From positions 1-54,005 of the forward strand of contig DATIGE010000054.1 of the NCBI GenBank assembly GCA_035454885.1: a DNA stretch of 54,005 nucleotides, in the 5' to 3' direction. The stretch's first letter is position 1. Each line of letters starts with the position of its first letter. The position numbers and the translations under genes are program-made. Of this stretch, positions 7,239 through 16,612 are shown one piece after another. The stretch is from a bacterium (GTDB lineage: Bacteria; UBA10199; JACPAL01; GCA-016699445). Below the pieces are notes generated by a model, which searched no databases, was not told where the DNA came from, and saw nothing but the letters and a program-made list of their open reading frames with translations.

Positions 7239-10200
7239 TTAGAAGATCGAAGCATTTCTCTCCGAGACCACCGTGCCGCGGCCGTAGCTGATGCTGCGAC
7301 GCGAGGCGACGCCCGCATGGTCCTGGGCCCCGTTCAAGACGGCGGTCATGAAACCGATGACGTCGTTCAAGGCCGCCGAAGACACCGTCGGATCGCGATC
7401 GGTGCCGAGACGCGTATTGATGACGCCCGCACGCACGACGATGAAGCCGCCTTCCCGCATCGGAAGTGTGAGCCACCAGCCCTGGTTGTCCAAGAAGTCG
7501 CGCGCTCCGGGTCGGTCTTCCTGGCGCCAAGGCGAGAGGAGGATGTTGCCCGGGAGAGTGATCGGATCCGTCGGAACGCTGATGCGGTAGTTGAAATTCG
7601 AGGATGGCGTGACGACACCGGTGTCGACGTACGTACGGCCCGCGACCGCTCCGGGAATCTCGGACGCCGGAACGACCCGGGACGGCGCGAAACTGGAGGA
7701 GTAGCCCGGGAACTGATCGGCGTGATGCACGAACCAGGTGATGTCCGCGGGGGAAACGCCCAAATCGCCCGGAACGAACCAGTACATGAGGTTGTCAATC
7801 GTGTCCGGTTGGGCCGTGCTTCTGCTGTGGAATCGGCCGTCCAGCATGCCGCGGACGCGGCAGTTGAAGCTGCTGCCCGTTCCCGAGCCCCGGATTTCCG
7901 ACGCCGTCCGCAGGTCCTCGATCATCAGGAGGAAGCGCTCCGTCGGCGCGCTGAAATGCCGCATCGTGTCCGTGACCGTGTCCGGCGGGTTCAGAACCAC
8001 CTGGGCCACGGCCTGGATGGTCGCGGTCTCGAAGTGGGTATCCAAATGGGTCTCGGTCATGAGCTCGGAGAGAGGGACGCGATGCGCCGAAATCCAGCGG
8101 TTGGCGACGGTATCGCTCACCCCCAAACGCGCGGTCAGCATGGGGCGGATGACATCCGCGGTGGCGTCGGGGCTGATGCGGAGCGAGGGGTCGGAGGCGT
8201 CGGTCGTATCAAGGGTCAGGAATTCGACGACGCGCGAGGTGCGGGAGATCGGCGAGCGCGAGTCGAAATCGACGCCGCTGGTGCGGACTCCCGTGCCCAT
8301 CTCCATCAGGTTTTCCGCCATGCCGGCGAACCGGTTCGCGTAGAACGTGGCGAGATCCGGCGCCATGGGGCGAAGCGCTCCCAGCGCCCCCGTGCCGACC
8401 GTTTCGAGGTTGATCGGCGGGCGCGTGGGCAAACGCATGCGCGGGAGCCTCGCGTCGACGTCGGTCCCGGGAAAATCCTCATGCTGATCCAAGATGAGCA
8501 GGGAACGACCTCCGGACACGGGGACGATGCGGAAGGTGCGCGACGAGGCGACCATCGCGCTCGCTCCCGTCGGTGTGACGCGGATGACCCGGATGTTTCC
8601 TTCCCGCGTCTCCACGTGCGTCACACGGAAGCTGTGGTCGTTCAGGAGGGTTCCCGTCTCCAGCGAGCCGTTGATTTCCCCGTCGGAGGCCCAAGGGTCC
8701 CAGGCCGAGGAGGGGTTGGTCTCGATGATTCTCGCCAGGGCGGCCGGATCGACCGGAAGGACGGCCAGGAACTGCATGTCGGTGCCGTCGTTCGGCGCGG
8801 GGGCCCTGTGATAACTCGGGTCACCGAAGGCGTGAGCGTGAATACCGCGCAGGCCGCCGGATCCCACGGTCGCCAGCCGCGTGAGCTGGCTGCGGATGTT
8901 GCCCATGGTGATGATCAGCCGGTTGCTGAATCGCCGGAAAGACCCGCCGCTGTCGTTCAGATACGAGGAGACGAGCGTGGTCAGGTCATCCTCAGAGATG
9001 GCCGCCCGGATTTCCGGCGTGTTGCGGATGCGCGTCACGAGATCCGACACCTCCATGCGGCCGCTGGTGAGGATGCGGTCGACTTCCGCGCGGGGGATCC
9101 CCAGGGCGTCTTCCATGTTGCGGCCCAGGTCGGGGTCGAGGCGTGGAGGACCATCCGAACGCGTCTCCGAGATGAAGAACAGGGTGCCGGGGGCGCCGGT
9201 CGTCCGGTAAAGCGGGCGCTGGGCGTCGGAGAGGACGATGGGCTCGCCGGAACCGCTGCGCGCCGGCGGATTCGGGAACTCGCGGCGCATCGTCAGGGAC
9301 TCCTGCAGCCTTCCCAAAAGGGCGCCCATGGACGCCGGGTCGCGCAGATTGGCCGTCAGTTCAAGCCGCGGCATGTCCACGTAGATCCGGCCGCGGCCCT
9401 GCGGGAAGAGGGCTCCCGCGGCCGGGGCGTTCATGGTGGCCTCCGAGAGAACGGCCAAGTGGGAGGTCCCGTTCATCTGGGTCTGGTAATCGCGCCACTG
9501 GTCGGTGGTCCAGGCCATCCAATCGTTCAGATTCGTCGGAGGAGGGGTGATTCCCGTCGGCACGGGCGGCGTCGCGACCACGCGCAAAGCCCCCGTGGTG
9601 CCGTTGATCCGGACTTCGAGGGCAGGCATGTTGGCGTCCGCCGTGACGCCGGTCAGATCGATTCTCTGTTCGTTGATGGTGGCGCTGCCGCCGACGCGCG
9701 AGGCGAGCGTCATGCCGGTGACGGTCAGTACGGTCTCCCCGGTCACCGGATCCACCGTGCCGCCGATGGCATTCGCGCGCGACGAGGACCCGACCGTGAG
9801 GGAAAGATTCGTGCCCGTGCCGTCGCGGACGCCCAGGTTGACTTCAAAGGCGGGCAGGCGGCCGTCCGTTCCCGGCAGGGCCCGGAAGGAGACCGCCCCG
9901 GAGGCGCTCCGGTCGACCTGCCACTGTTGCCCGTTGGCGATCGCGGAGAGCTCGGCGGTGACGTCCGTGAAATTGATTCCGCCCGGGAGCGAGAGGCTCG
10001 GAATCGTGACGCTCGCCGGTCCGATGTCGCCCGCCGTCCAGGTGCTCGTGAAGCCCATCGTCCGCGTGTTCAGGTCGATCGTGCCGCCGAAATTGCGGAT
10101 GGGGATATTGAGGCGCGTGCCGGCGGGGATCGTGTTCCCGCCCAGGGAGATTGCGCTTGTGACCGAGCCCGAAAGCCCCGTGCTGGGGACCGAGAGCGTC

Positions 10201-13019
10201 AGGTGCGCCGCGGACCCGTCGACCGAGCCCGAGAGCGAGTAGGCCGTTTCGAAGTGGGCGGTGCCCGAGCCCAAGGTGACCGTGGCCCCTTCGCGGACCG
10301 CCGTCGCCGTGACGGTCAGGTCGCCCGTGAGTTGAGGGTCGGTGCCGCCGCCGCGGAAGGAGACGCGTCCCGTGCGCGGGTGGATCGTCGCATGAAAGGA
10401 AGACGCGCTCCTGAGGTCGCCCGCGTACCGGTAGGTGACGCCGTCGACGACTTGGGTGAAATCCACGTGGACCGTCTCCGGCGGGCGGACGGCGAGCGAG
10501 ATCCGGTCTCGGTTTCCGCGGACGTCCAGTCCGCCGCCCGTCAGATCCACGGTGCCGGTGACGGGCAGGCCCGGACGGTTGATCGTCAAATGCTGCTCGC
10601 CGAAGGGGAGATTGGCCGAAAGATTCGGATTCCGGGGCGTTCCGCTGATCCGGCCGGACCCGATGGTCCTCAGAGTCCCGACGCCGGGGACGGCCGCTTC
10701 CACGAGGATCTGGGAGAGGGGGATCGCCAGATCGGAGTCCGGATCGAAGTCGTAGTACCGGACGGTCGCGGCCTCGGGCCCCGGGCGCGTGTACGAGAAG
10801 TCGTGGACGTGGTGGTGGAGGTCCGCGGCGATCCGGGCGCTGGCCGTGATGGCCTCGCCGTCGACGTTCACCGTCGTGTGACCGGCGATCACGACGTGAC
10901 CGCGGGCGTCGTCGGAGATCCGGATGCTGGATCCGGAGAGCCTGACGCCCGAGCCGCCGATCTCGCGCACCGTGCCGTTCAGCCTCAAACTCATTCCCCC
11001 CACGGTCGGGCGGAAATCGGGCGGCGTGAACGTGCCCGGAACGTTCGTGTGCTTGTCCAAGAGACCCATGGAGCCGGTGAGCGTTCCGGTCATCTCAAAG
11101 GTCCGTCCGCCCATGGCGGTGAAGCGGAGGCGCTCGACGCGCGTATTCACCGAGGCCGTGTGCGTGACGCCCGAGGCGTGGCCCCGGGAATCCGCCGAGT
11201 CCAAGACCAGTCCCAGGCCCGCGAGCATCCGGTCCGTCGCGCGGCCGTTGACGATGGAGGCGCGGATGCGGTTGCCGTCCACGGTCACGTCGGCGCCCAC
11301 GTTGTATTCCGGCAGGACGAGGCGGTCGAGACGCATGCCGGAACGCGTGAACGTGGCGTCGAGCCCCAGTCCCGAAAATCCGAAGTCGGCCGTACCCGTG
11401 GCTCCCAAGGGATTGAAGAGCCGGGCGTTCGACGGCGAGAGCCTTAAGCCCTCCGCGTGAAGGGTGTGCGATTCGCGGTCGGTCCCCACGGCCGTGCCGG
11501 AGAGCGTGATCGGATTGGTCGCCGTGAATCCCATGAGGGCCGCGCTGACCAGGAGATTCCCCTCCGGATTTTTCTGATTGAGGGTCGCGCTCGCGAGGTC
11601 CGGCGTGAAGCTCGCGTTGTAGGAGACCTCGCCGCTCCGGACGTTCACGGTCGCGTGCAGGCTCCGGAGGAGGGCGCCCTCGATGCCGACCTCGGACGTC
11701 TGGTTGTGAAGGAGGGTCCCTCCCAGGACGAGGGCGGCGTGATCGAGGCCGATCTCGGGGGCGTCGACAGTCGCCGTCAGGTCACCGTTGGCCTGTCCGG
11801 TCAGGTTAAAGGAGATGGCGTGGTCGCCGGTCAGGGGGTGCAGCGTGATGTCGCCGCCCTGGATCGAACCCGAGTCCATGAGGATCCGGCCGCTGCCGCT
11901 GAGGGGATAAAGAGGCTGGGAGCTGGCGAGCGCCGCCAAGTCCCCGGTCCCGCCGGAGCAGAGGGTCGCCAATGTGGTGAGTGCCTGGGATGTCGCCTGG
12001 AACATGTCGTTGCCCAGCGCGTCGCGATCGCCTCTCGGCGCCATGTCCAGGGCGACGTCTTCGAGGCGGACGTTGTGAATTTCCGATCCCGGGTTCGGAG
12101 CCCCGTTGCAGGAGACGGTGGGGGCGTGTCGGATCGTCCCGATGCTCGCGTGCGGTATGACGACCCGGAAGCCGCCGGTGTCTTCGTTGTAATGGACCTC
12201 GACGTTCAGATCGACGTCGCTCAAGGTGACCGTCGGGGAGAGCCTCAGTTCCGGCAGACGGATGTGCGCGTTGCTGACGGGTCCGAGCTCCGGAACGAGG
12301 GGATCGCCATCCTGACGGTTCGCGACGATCCGGAAGCGGACGCCCGCCATGTTCACCAAATTTTCGAGCCGGCCGCCTTCGGTCCCCTGGGCCTCAAAGA
12401 AGGCCTGCAGGAAGCTACTCGCGGGACCGGGGATGGAGCTCATCCTCCGCCCGAAGAGGGTCTCGGTCAGCTCCTCGGTGACGTTCATCGGCGAGACGTC
12501 CAAGCCGAAGATCCTCAAGGGGATGGGCAGGTTGAGATAGGTGGCCGTGGCCCCAAAGGTGATCGCGCCCGTCGTCGGATCGGTGTTGATCCGCAATTGG
12601 CTGATCGTTGCGTCCCCGCCGCCGGGGATTCCGTTCCGCTTTGTGAGGGGGGGGAGGAAGTCGATCGTGCCTCGAATCCTTCCGTCTTCAATGAAGAGAC
12701 GGGCCTCCATCCAGGTATGGGGATTGACGACCACGCCGCCGCGGTAGGTGCCGGCGTTGAGAGGGCCCGCCATTTGGATCTCAAAGTTTCCGTGGTCAGT
12801 GATCTGGGGCAGGAGCCCGGTCATGACGGCCCCGCAAGGGTTTCCCGCCAGCGTCCGGTTCAAGTCCGTCAGGTCGGCGATGGAGGCGTCGAGGCAATGC
12901 TCCGAGGTGACGGTGACCGGCGCAGCCGGAGGAAGCGGAGGCGTTTTCGCGCCGGGGTCCGTTCCCGGTCCGGTGGGCCCGGGGGAAATGCCGCTCGTGG
13001 TGATGACGGGATCGCCCAT
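7239..13019 (-). CDS. Giant beta-rich protein (AsmA/TamB-like pattern, START-like domain)
   Basis: 1926 residues; the ATG follows GGGAG. No signal peptide or membrane segment. A Pro/Gly-rich N-terminus (1-35) leads into roughly 1200 residues of repetitive amphipathic beta-strands rich in Gly, Thr, Asp and Val (for example GTVDLTGGGLDVRGN), resembling the long grooves of AsmA/TamB-type proteins, though I cannot assign the family firmly. About 1270-1415 is more helical. About 1415-1570 reads like a START/SRPBCC fold (FLAVLPVDPAALARIIE, a DQHEDF strand, then a terminal helix with FYANRFAGMAENL). The last 350 residues are unassigned, with GWWLTLPMREGGFIVVRAG near the end. It sits between a two-helix membrane protein and a barrel-like protein. 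A hydrophobic-ligand or lipid-bridge role is an inference. Confidence 0.7.
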   Translation of the reverse strand: MGDPVITTSGISPGPTGPGTDPGAKTPPLPPAAPVTVTSEHCLDASIADLTDLNRTLAGNPCGAVMTGLLPQITDHGNFEIQMAGPLNAGTYRGGVVVNPHTWMEARLFIEDGRIRGTIDFLPPLTKRNGIPGGGDATISQLRINTDPTTGAITFGATATYLNLPIPLRIFGLDVSPMNVTEELTETLFGRRMSSIPGPASSFLQAFFEAQGTEGGRLENLVNMAGVRFRIVANRQDGDPLVPELGPVSNAHIRLPELRLSPTVTLSDVDLNVEVHYNEDTGGFRVVIPHASIGTIRHAPTVSCNGAPNPGSEIHNVRLEDVALDMAPRGDRDALGNDMFQATSQALTTLATLCSGGTGDLAALASSQPLYPLSGSGRILMDSGSIQGGDITLHPLTGDHAISFNLTGQANGDLTATVDAPEIGLDHAALVLGGTLLHNQTSEVGIEGALLRSLHATVNVRSGEVSYNASFTPDLASATLNQKNPEGNLLVSAALMGFTATNPITLSGTAVGTDRESHTLHAEGLRLSPSNARLFNPLGATGTADFGFSGLGLDATFTRSGMRLDRLVLPEYNVGADVTVDGNRIRASIVNGRATDRMLAGLGLVLDSADSRGHASGVTHTASVNTRVERLRFTAMGGRTFEMTGTLTGSMGLLDKHTNVPGTFTPPDFRPTVGGMSLRLNGTVREIGGSGVRLSGSSIRISDDARGHVVIAGHTTVNVDGEAITASARIAADLHHHVHDFSYTRPGPEAATVRYYDFDPDSDLAIPLSQILVEAAVPGVGTLRTIGSGRISGTPRNPNLSANLPFGEQHLTINRPGLPVTGTVDLTGGGLDVRGNRDRISLAVRPPETVHVDFTQVVDGVTYRYAGDLRSASSFHATIHPRTGRVSFRGGGTDPQLTGDLTVTATAVREGATVTLGSGTAHFETAYSLSGSVDGSAAHLTLSVPSTGLSGSVTSAISLGGNTIPAGTRLNIPIRNFGGTIDLNTRTMGFTSTWTAGDIGPASVTIPSLSLPGGINFTDVTAELSAIANGQQWQVDRSASGAVSFRALPGTDGRLPAFEVNLGVRDGTGTNLSLTVGSSSRANAIGGTVDPVTGETVLTVTGMTLASRVGGSATINEQRIDLTGVTADANMPALEVRINGTTGALRVVATPPVPTGITPPPTNLNDWMAWTTDQWRDYQTQMNGTSHLAVLSEATMNAPAAGALFPQGRGRIYVDMPRLELTANLRDPASMGALLGRLQESLTMRREFPNPPARSGSGEPIVLSDAQRPLYRTTGAPGTLFFISETRSDGPPRLDPDLGRNMEDALGIPRAEVDRILTSGRMEVSDLVTRIRNTPEIRAAISEDDLTTLVSSYLNDSGGSFRRFSNRLIITMGNIRSQLTRLATVGSGGLRGIHAHAFGDPSYHRAPAPNDGTDMQFLAVLPVDPAALARIIETNPSSAWDPWASDGEINGSLETGTLLNDHSFRVTHVETREGNIRVIRVTPTGASAMVASSRTFRIVPVSGGRSLLILDQHEDFPGTDVDARLPRMRLPTRPPINLETVGTGALGALRPMAPDLATFYANRFAGMAENLMEMGTGVRTSGVDFDSRSPISRTSRVVEFLTLDTTDASDPSLRISPDATADVIRPMLTARLGVSDTVANRWISAHRVPLSELMTETHLDTHFETATIQAVAQVVLNPPDTVTDTMRHFSAPTERFLLMIEDLRTASEIRGSGTGSSFNCRVRGMLDGRFHSRSTAQPDTIDNLMYWFVPGDLGVSPADITWFVHHADQFPGYSSSFAPSRVVPASEIPGAVAGRTYVDTGVVTPSSNFNYRISVPTDPITLPGNILLSPWRQEDRPGARDFLDNQGWWLTLPMREGGFIVVRAGVINTRLGTDRDPTVSSAALNDVIGFMTAVLNGAQDHAGVASRRSISYGRGTVVSERNASIF

Positions 13020-13031
13020 GATTTCTCCCGA

Positions 13032-13715
13032 TTAGCTCTTGCCCTTCGACGTGATGTCCGTTGTGACAGCCACGGTCGCTGCCTCTGGTGTCGCGGCTGG
13101 ATCCTGAGGAGGCGCTTCGAGTGCCGCCGGTTTGGGTCTTCGCCGGAACAGGCGGCTGATGAGGCCCGGCTTGGGAGGTTCCGGCGTCACGCCAGCCGCC
13201 TTGAGGCTTGCCTCAAGCCTTTTGATCTTTCGGCTGCGCCGGATGATGATGATGGCCGAAGGGATTCCAACCAAGAGAATGGCGATGCCCACCAACCACG
13301 CCGTGAGGGCCTGATCGGTATGATGGCCCTCCTCCCGCTCGCGGCGCATTTCGCCGACGCTGGCCTTGTAACCCATGCAAAACGGGTCCCGGCTGTTCGG
13401 AGGGCAGTTCCCCTGATTCGCCGGAAGGGCGGATTCGTGGGGGATGGGCGCCGGGGCCGGGTCCGACCGGCATCCCGCCAGGGCGGTTCCCACGGCGGTG
13501 ATTGCGGTCCCGGCGAGGAAGTAACGCAGCGAACTGCGGGACGGGCCGACATCCGGAGAGGGATAAAAGAAGGCGGGCTCAAGCGTCCCCGCGCTGACAG
13601 GCCCAGGGGCCGCCATGGGCACAGGGTGAAAAGAGCCTGTCATTTCCATGGTCTGGATTGTCTGAAGGGCTAGATTTCCGACGGTCTGGGCGACGATCAG
13701 GTTGCTCTGCGTCAT
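13032..13715 (-). CDS. Two-helix membrane protein with internal lipobox-like Cys
   Basis: 227 residues, ATG with AGGAG/GAAGG upstream. A polar N-terminal 60 residues, first hydrophobic segment about 64-81 ending TALAGC (Cys82, lipobox-like), then a loop with Cys104 and Cys113 that could form a disulfide in the periplasm. The second membrane segment is about 136-158, followed by a strongly basic tail (RRSRKIKR) and a Pro/Ala-rich C-terminus. The predicted topology places both ends in the cytoplasm, unless the lipobox is processed, which would be unusual so far from the N-terminus. First gene of the cluster; the giant gene starts 12 nt after its stop. No homolog recognised. Confidence 0.7.
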   Translation of the reverse strand: MTQSNLIVAQTVGNLALQTIQTMEMTGSFHPVPMAAPGPVSAGTLEPAFFYPSPDVGPSRSSLRYFLAGTAITAVGTALAGCRSDPAPAPIPHESALPANQGNCPPNSRDPFCMGYKASVGEMRREREEGHHTDQALTAWLVGIAILLVGIPSAIIIIRRSRKIKRLEASLKAAGVTPEPPKPGLISRLFRRRPKPAALEAPPQDPAATPEAATVAVTTDITSKGKS

Positions 13716-13928
13716 AGGCGCCTTCTCCTCATGCGGTTGTCCCCTCGGGAGGCGCTATCGTCGATTTTTAGTGAATGTTGCGTGGAATGACCTAAAATTT
13801 TGAACAATTTCGAGGGCTTGTTTGACGCGTCCCGGCGCGGGCGCCGGAAAAGTCAAGTCTAATCTTCTTTCTTAGAGCAAATTTTTACCGCTTTTTTTGG
13901 TCCGGGGCGGCGATTAGGGTGTTTTTCG

Positions 13929-14471
13929 ATGTCTTCACAGGAACCTTCCATCTGGTCCGAGGCCCCCCGCCTGTGTCCGCAAAGGCCTTTCCCGCCGTAC
14001 CGCTTTGTCCCGGGCGTGACGCCCCATCCCCGGCAGAATCCCAAGGGGCATGCCTACGGCAAGATCGAGGAGAAGCCGGCCTACCTCCCTCCCGAATGTT
14101 GGAAGGAGAACGAGATTTATCTCCATGGCATCGATCTCTACCATCAAGGCTACCTGTGGGAGTCGCACGAGGCCTGGGAGGCCTTGTGGCACCTGACCCG
14201 GAAAGAGGACGTCGAGGGGCAATTTCTTCAGGGGCTCATCCAGAACGCGGCCGCCTTGCTCAAGGTGCATCTCCGGCAATGGGACGGGGCCCGGCACTTG
14301 AGCCGGGAGGCCCACCGGCGCCTTCAATTCGCGGCGATGCATCACGCCGGTCCCTTCATGGGGATCGATCTCGTGGATCTCTTGAGGTCTGTGGAGGCGT
14401 TTTATCTTCCGCTTTGGGGGGGCGGGGAGCGCGTCGCATCGAATCCTCCGCGTCTTTCCCCAATCGAGTGA
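13929..14471 (+). CDS. DUF309 family protein
   Basis: 180 residues. The C-terminal two-thirds carries the DUF309 helical pattern: a Y-x-HGIDLYHQGYLWESHEAWEALW segment (about 64-90), then FLQGLIQNAAALLKVHLRQWDGARHL (about 100-125). Family members are small all-helical proteins of unknown function with conserved His, Glu and Trp. The N-terminal 55 residues are Pro-rich and not part of the domain. No clear Shine-Dalgarno. It is followed by the methyltransferase gene 33 bp downstream, probably co-transcribed. Confidence 0.85.
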   Translation: MSSQEPSIWSEAPRLCPQRPFPPYRFVPGVTPHPRQNPKGHAYGKIEEKPAYLPPECWKENEIYLHGIDLYHQGYLWESHEAWEALWHLTRKEDVEGQFLQGLIQNAAALLKVHLRQWDGARHLSREAHRRLQFAAMHHAGPFMGIDLVDLLRSVEAFYLPLWGGGERVASNPPRLSPIE

Positions 14472-14504
14472 CAACTTTTGCGGTTTTTTGACGATAGGCC
14501 GCCC

Positions 14505-15830
14505 ATGATCGGTTTGTCTGTTGGAAATCTGCTCCATCTGAACGCTGCGGCGAACGCCCTCATCCCGTCGCGCACGCTGGGCGAGATGACGCGCATGGCC
14601 GTCGATCCCGAGCAGCCGCGCGAATTTTCGCTGCCCGTGGGGTTGGCCGTCAGCGCTGGCGTCCGCGTGGCGACGTCGATCGGCCCCTCCGCCCTGAGGC
14701 TCGTTTCCGAAATCCGGCAGGCGCGCGGACGTCCCCTGGGCGAAACGCTGGCGGGCCTTCTCCAACGCGTCCGCGAGACCCCGCCGCCTCCGGCGAGCCT
14801 CGACCCCGACCTCGATCCCGTTTTGTCGCGCCACCCAAGGGCCTTCCGCACGCATCCCATGGCCGTGCAAGTCGCGGAACACTTTCGCTCGGGACGAATC
14901 GAAGAGGCGCGCTCGTATCTGCGCAACAATTGGTGCCGGTTTCCGGCCTTTCTCGACCCCGTCTTGAGGGACCTTATGGGCGATCTCGGCGCGCGCGCCT
15001 TGCTGCAGGAGGAGGGGGTGCGGATCTTGGAGGATTGGAAACGATATCAAGCGGAGGCCTCCTTGAGGGATCAGTACCCCATCGAACGTTTCGGCAAGTC
15101 GAACCTCCGGGGCATGGCGGATTACGACCGGGACGCCTTCGGCCGGGAATTCCTCGTCCGATGCGGCGCCAAGCTGCGCCCCCAGGACACGCTGTTTCAC
15201 AAGATGATCGGCCGGCTCCCGCGGGGGGCGCATCTGGCGGACTGGGGGAGCGGGGCGGGCATCTTCGGCCACGAGGTCAAGTCCCTCCGGCCGGACCTCC
15301 GCGTGACGTCCGCCGACCTCTTTCCTCCCGAAGAGATCTTGGCCGCCCACCCGGAGCCGCCTCTGGCCGCGGAGACCCTTCGGTCCGAGATGAACTTCTT
15401 GACCGGCAACGCCGTCGAGGTCGGTCTGCCGGAGAACGACCGGGCCGATCTCCTCATCTCCGTCTTTCTCCTGCCCTGGGTGCCCGATCCGCTCCGGTTC
15501 TTCGCCCACATGTATAACCAGCTCAAGCCCGGCGGCGTGATGCTCGCGACCGTCCACATGGAGACCTACGACGTCGATCGCCCGTTCGGGGAGCGCATGA
15601 TCGGGACGGCCTTGGCGGACGATTTGAGGGCCCAGGGCCTTGAAGTCGAGCTCGCCAACAGCAACCGCACGATCGCGGTCCGCCGCGCCGACGCGCGCGA
15701 GATGATGGTCACGGCCGCGCTCCGAGCCTCCTCGTTCGAGGAACTGACCCACGCCTTCGGCGTCCTGTATCTCTATTACAACTTCTACCGCCGGGCCTCC
15801 TCCGGACCTGGCTGGATGACCCTTAGCTAG
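14505..15830 (+). CDS. Class I SAM-dependent methyltransferase
   Basis: 441 residues from the ATG at 14505; a TTG at 14478 would add nine residues and neither has a good ribosome site. The first 200 residues are helical and unassigned. A Rossmann methyltransferase follows: motif I LADWGSGAGIFGHEV (about 244-258), acidic residue in VTSADLF at the end of strand 2, LLISVFLLPWVPDP as motif IV and LKPGGVMLATV as the post-IV strand. The substrate is unknown. Placed after DUF309. Confidence 0.8.
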   Translation: MIGLSVGNLLHLNAAANALIPSRTLGEMTRMAVDPEQPREFSLPVGLAVSAGVRVATSIGPSALRLVSEIRQARGRPLGETLAGLLQRVRETPPPPASLDPDLDPVLSRHPRAFRTHPMAVQVAEHFRSGRIEEARSYLRNNWCRFPAFLDPVLRDLMGDLGARALLQEEGVRILEDWKRYQAEASLRDQYPIERFGKSNLRGMADYDRDAFGREFLVRCGAKLRPQDTLFHKMIGRLPRGAHLADWGSGAGIFGHEVKSLRPDLRVTSADLFPPEEILAAHPEPPLAAETLRSEMNFLTGNAVEVGLPENDRADLLISVFLLPWVPDPLRFFAHMYNQLKPGGVMLATVHMETYDVDRPFGERMIGTALADDLRAQGLEVELANSNRTIAVRRADAREMMVTAALRASSFEELTHAFGVLYLYYNFYRRASSGPGWMTLS

Positions 15831-15955
15831 GTCGAAGGGTGTTTTTCGCCCCATTGATGCCCCCCGCCAAGAGGCGTAAAATTTTCAAAAAGCGAACAGA
15901 GTCCGGCTTTGCTGGACGTAGTGAGCGGTTCGTCCACGGATCAATCGATGGGAGC

Positions 15956-15981
15956 TCGAGGGAGAGCAGGATCTCCCTCGA
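15956..15981 (+). other. 5'-leader hairpin before the stress-protein gene
   Basis: Perfect 10-bp stem TCGAGGGAGA / TCTCCCTCGA with a 6-nt loop, ending 17 nt before the ATG and just before the Shine-Dalgarno. No T tract follows, so it is not a terminator. It might modulate translation or mRNA stability. Confidence 0.45.
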
Positions 15982-15998
15982 TCAAAAAGGAGGGGGCC

Positions 15999-16499
15999 AT
16001 GAAGCATCATCCTCATGAACGAGTCGTGAGCGGGGTCTTCGAATCGCGCGAGGAGGTGCACAAGGCCCTCGACGCACTGGCCTCCACCGAAATTCCCTCC
16101 GACGACATCAACGTCGTCATGAGCGAGGCGACCTTCGAGGAAGAGGACTTTTCAGAAATCACCTCGGGCCTGAAACTCCATAACGAATCGGTCCACTCGG
16201 CCAAGATCGGCGGCATCGTCGGCGCCGTCGTCGCCGCGGCGACCGTCCTGGTCGGCATGATCACCGCCGGCGCCGGACTTCTCGCGGCGGGACCCATCAT
16301 CGCCGTGATCACGAGCTTCGGCGGACTCCTGGGCGCCTTGATCGGCGCCGGCTTCAAGGAAAACGAGGCGGAGGCGATCGACGACGCCGTCCGCCAGGGC
16401 AAGATCCTCTTGGCCGTCCACAGCGAAGACCACGGCAAGGCCCGGCGCGCGGAAGAGATCCTCCGCGAGTGCCATGCGCAGATGGTCCATCATTATTGA
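15999..16499 (+). CDS. YflT/GSP17M-like stress protein with glycine-rich membrane hairpin
   Basis: 166 residues; the ATG at 15999 follows AAGGAGGGGG. The N-terminal domain (RVVSGVFESREEVHKALDALASTEIPSDDINVVM) is the alpha/beta fold of the general-stress-protein-17M/YflT type. A long Gly/Ala/Val segment (about 68-122) contains two hydrophobic hairpin helices of the glycine-zipper kind, and the C-terminus returns to a small alpha/beta element. Such proteins are stress-induced and membrane-associated; exact function is unknown. A leader hairpin precedes it and a dispersed palindromic element follows directly. Confidence 0.7.
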   Translation: MKHHPHERVVSGVFESREEVHKALDALASTEIPSDDINVVMSEATFEEEDFSEITSGLKLHNESVHSAKIGGIVGAVVAAATVLVGMITAGAGLLAAGPIIAVITSFGGLLGALIGAGFKENEAEAIDDAVRQGKILLAVHSEDHGKARRAEEILRECHAQMVHHY

Positions 16500-16505
16500 C
16501 ACCGT

Positions 16506-16567
16506 GTAGGGGCGATCCTTGTGATCGCCCCCACGCGTGTCGGGCGAACACGAGGTTCGCCCCTACA
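16506..16567. repeat. Dispersed palindromic element, full copy
   Basis: 62-bp element with outer arms TGTAGGGGCG (16506-16515) and CGCCCCTACA (16558-16567). Inside are two hairpins: GGGGCGATC/GATCGCCCC with loop CTTGT, and GGGCGAAC/GTTCGCCC with loop ACGAG. A half-size copy is at 22066-22093. It probably folds as RNA in either direction and may stop or process transcripts. Confidence 0.8.
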
Positions 16568-16612
16568 AGCATTTGCCTTGCCTGATCCCAATTCCCCCGT
16601 CATTCTCGGCCT

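Noticed and set aside
7317-11447. 1376-codon open frame on the plus strand opposite the giant gene
   Set aside because: Arg/Gly/Asp/Val-rich composition of a GC-rich antisense frame, no start signals, and fully covered by the minus-strand gene with sensible beta-strand patterns.
11457-13673. 738-codon plus-strand open frame
   Set aside because: Same antisense-frame composition, and it covers two minus-strand genes that have ribosome sites.
13770-13800. Possible sigma-54 site before the membrane-protein gene at 13715
   Set aside because: Minus strand AGGTCATTCCACGC has a 9-nt rather than 10-nt spacer and poor flanks; one missing base normally destroys such promoters.
13831-13847. Palindrome CCGGCGCGGGCGCCGG as terminator
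   Set aside because: Two-base loop, no T tract in either direction and it lies between divergent genes.
13916-15848. 13-bp direct repeat AGGGTGTTTTTCG flanking the DUF309-methyltransferase pair
   Set aside because: Repeats of this length are expected by chance in a window of this size; no other mobile-element sign.
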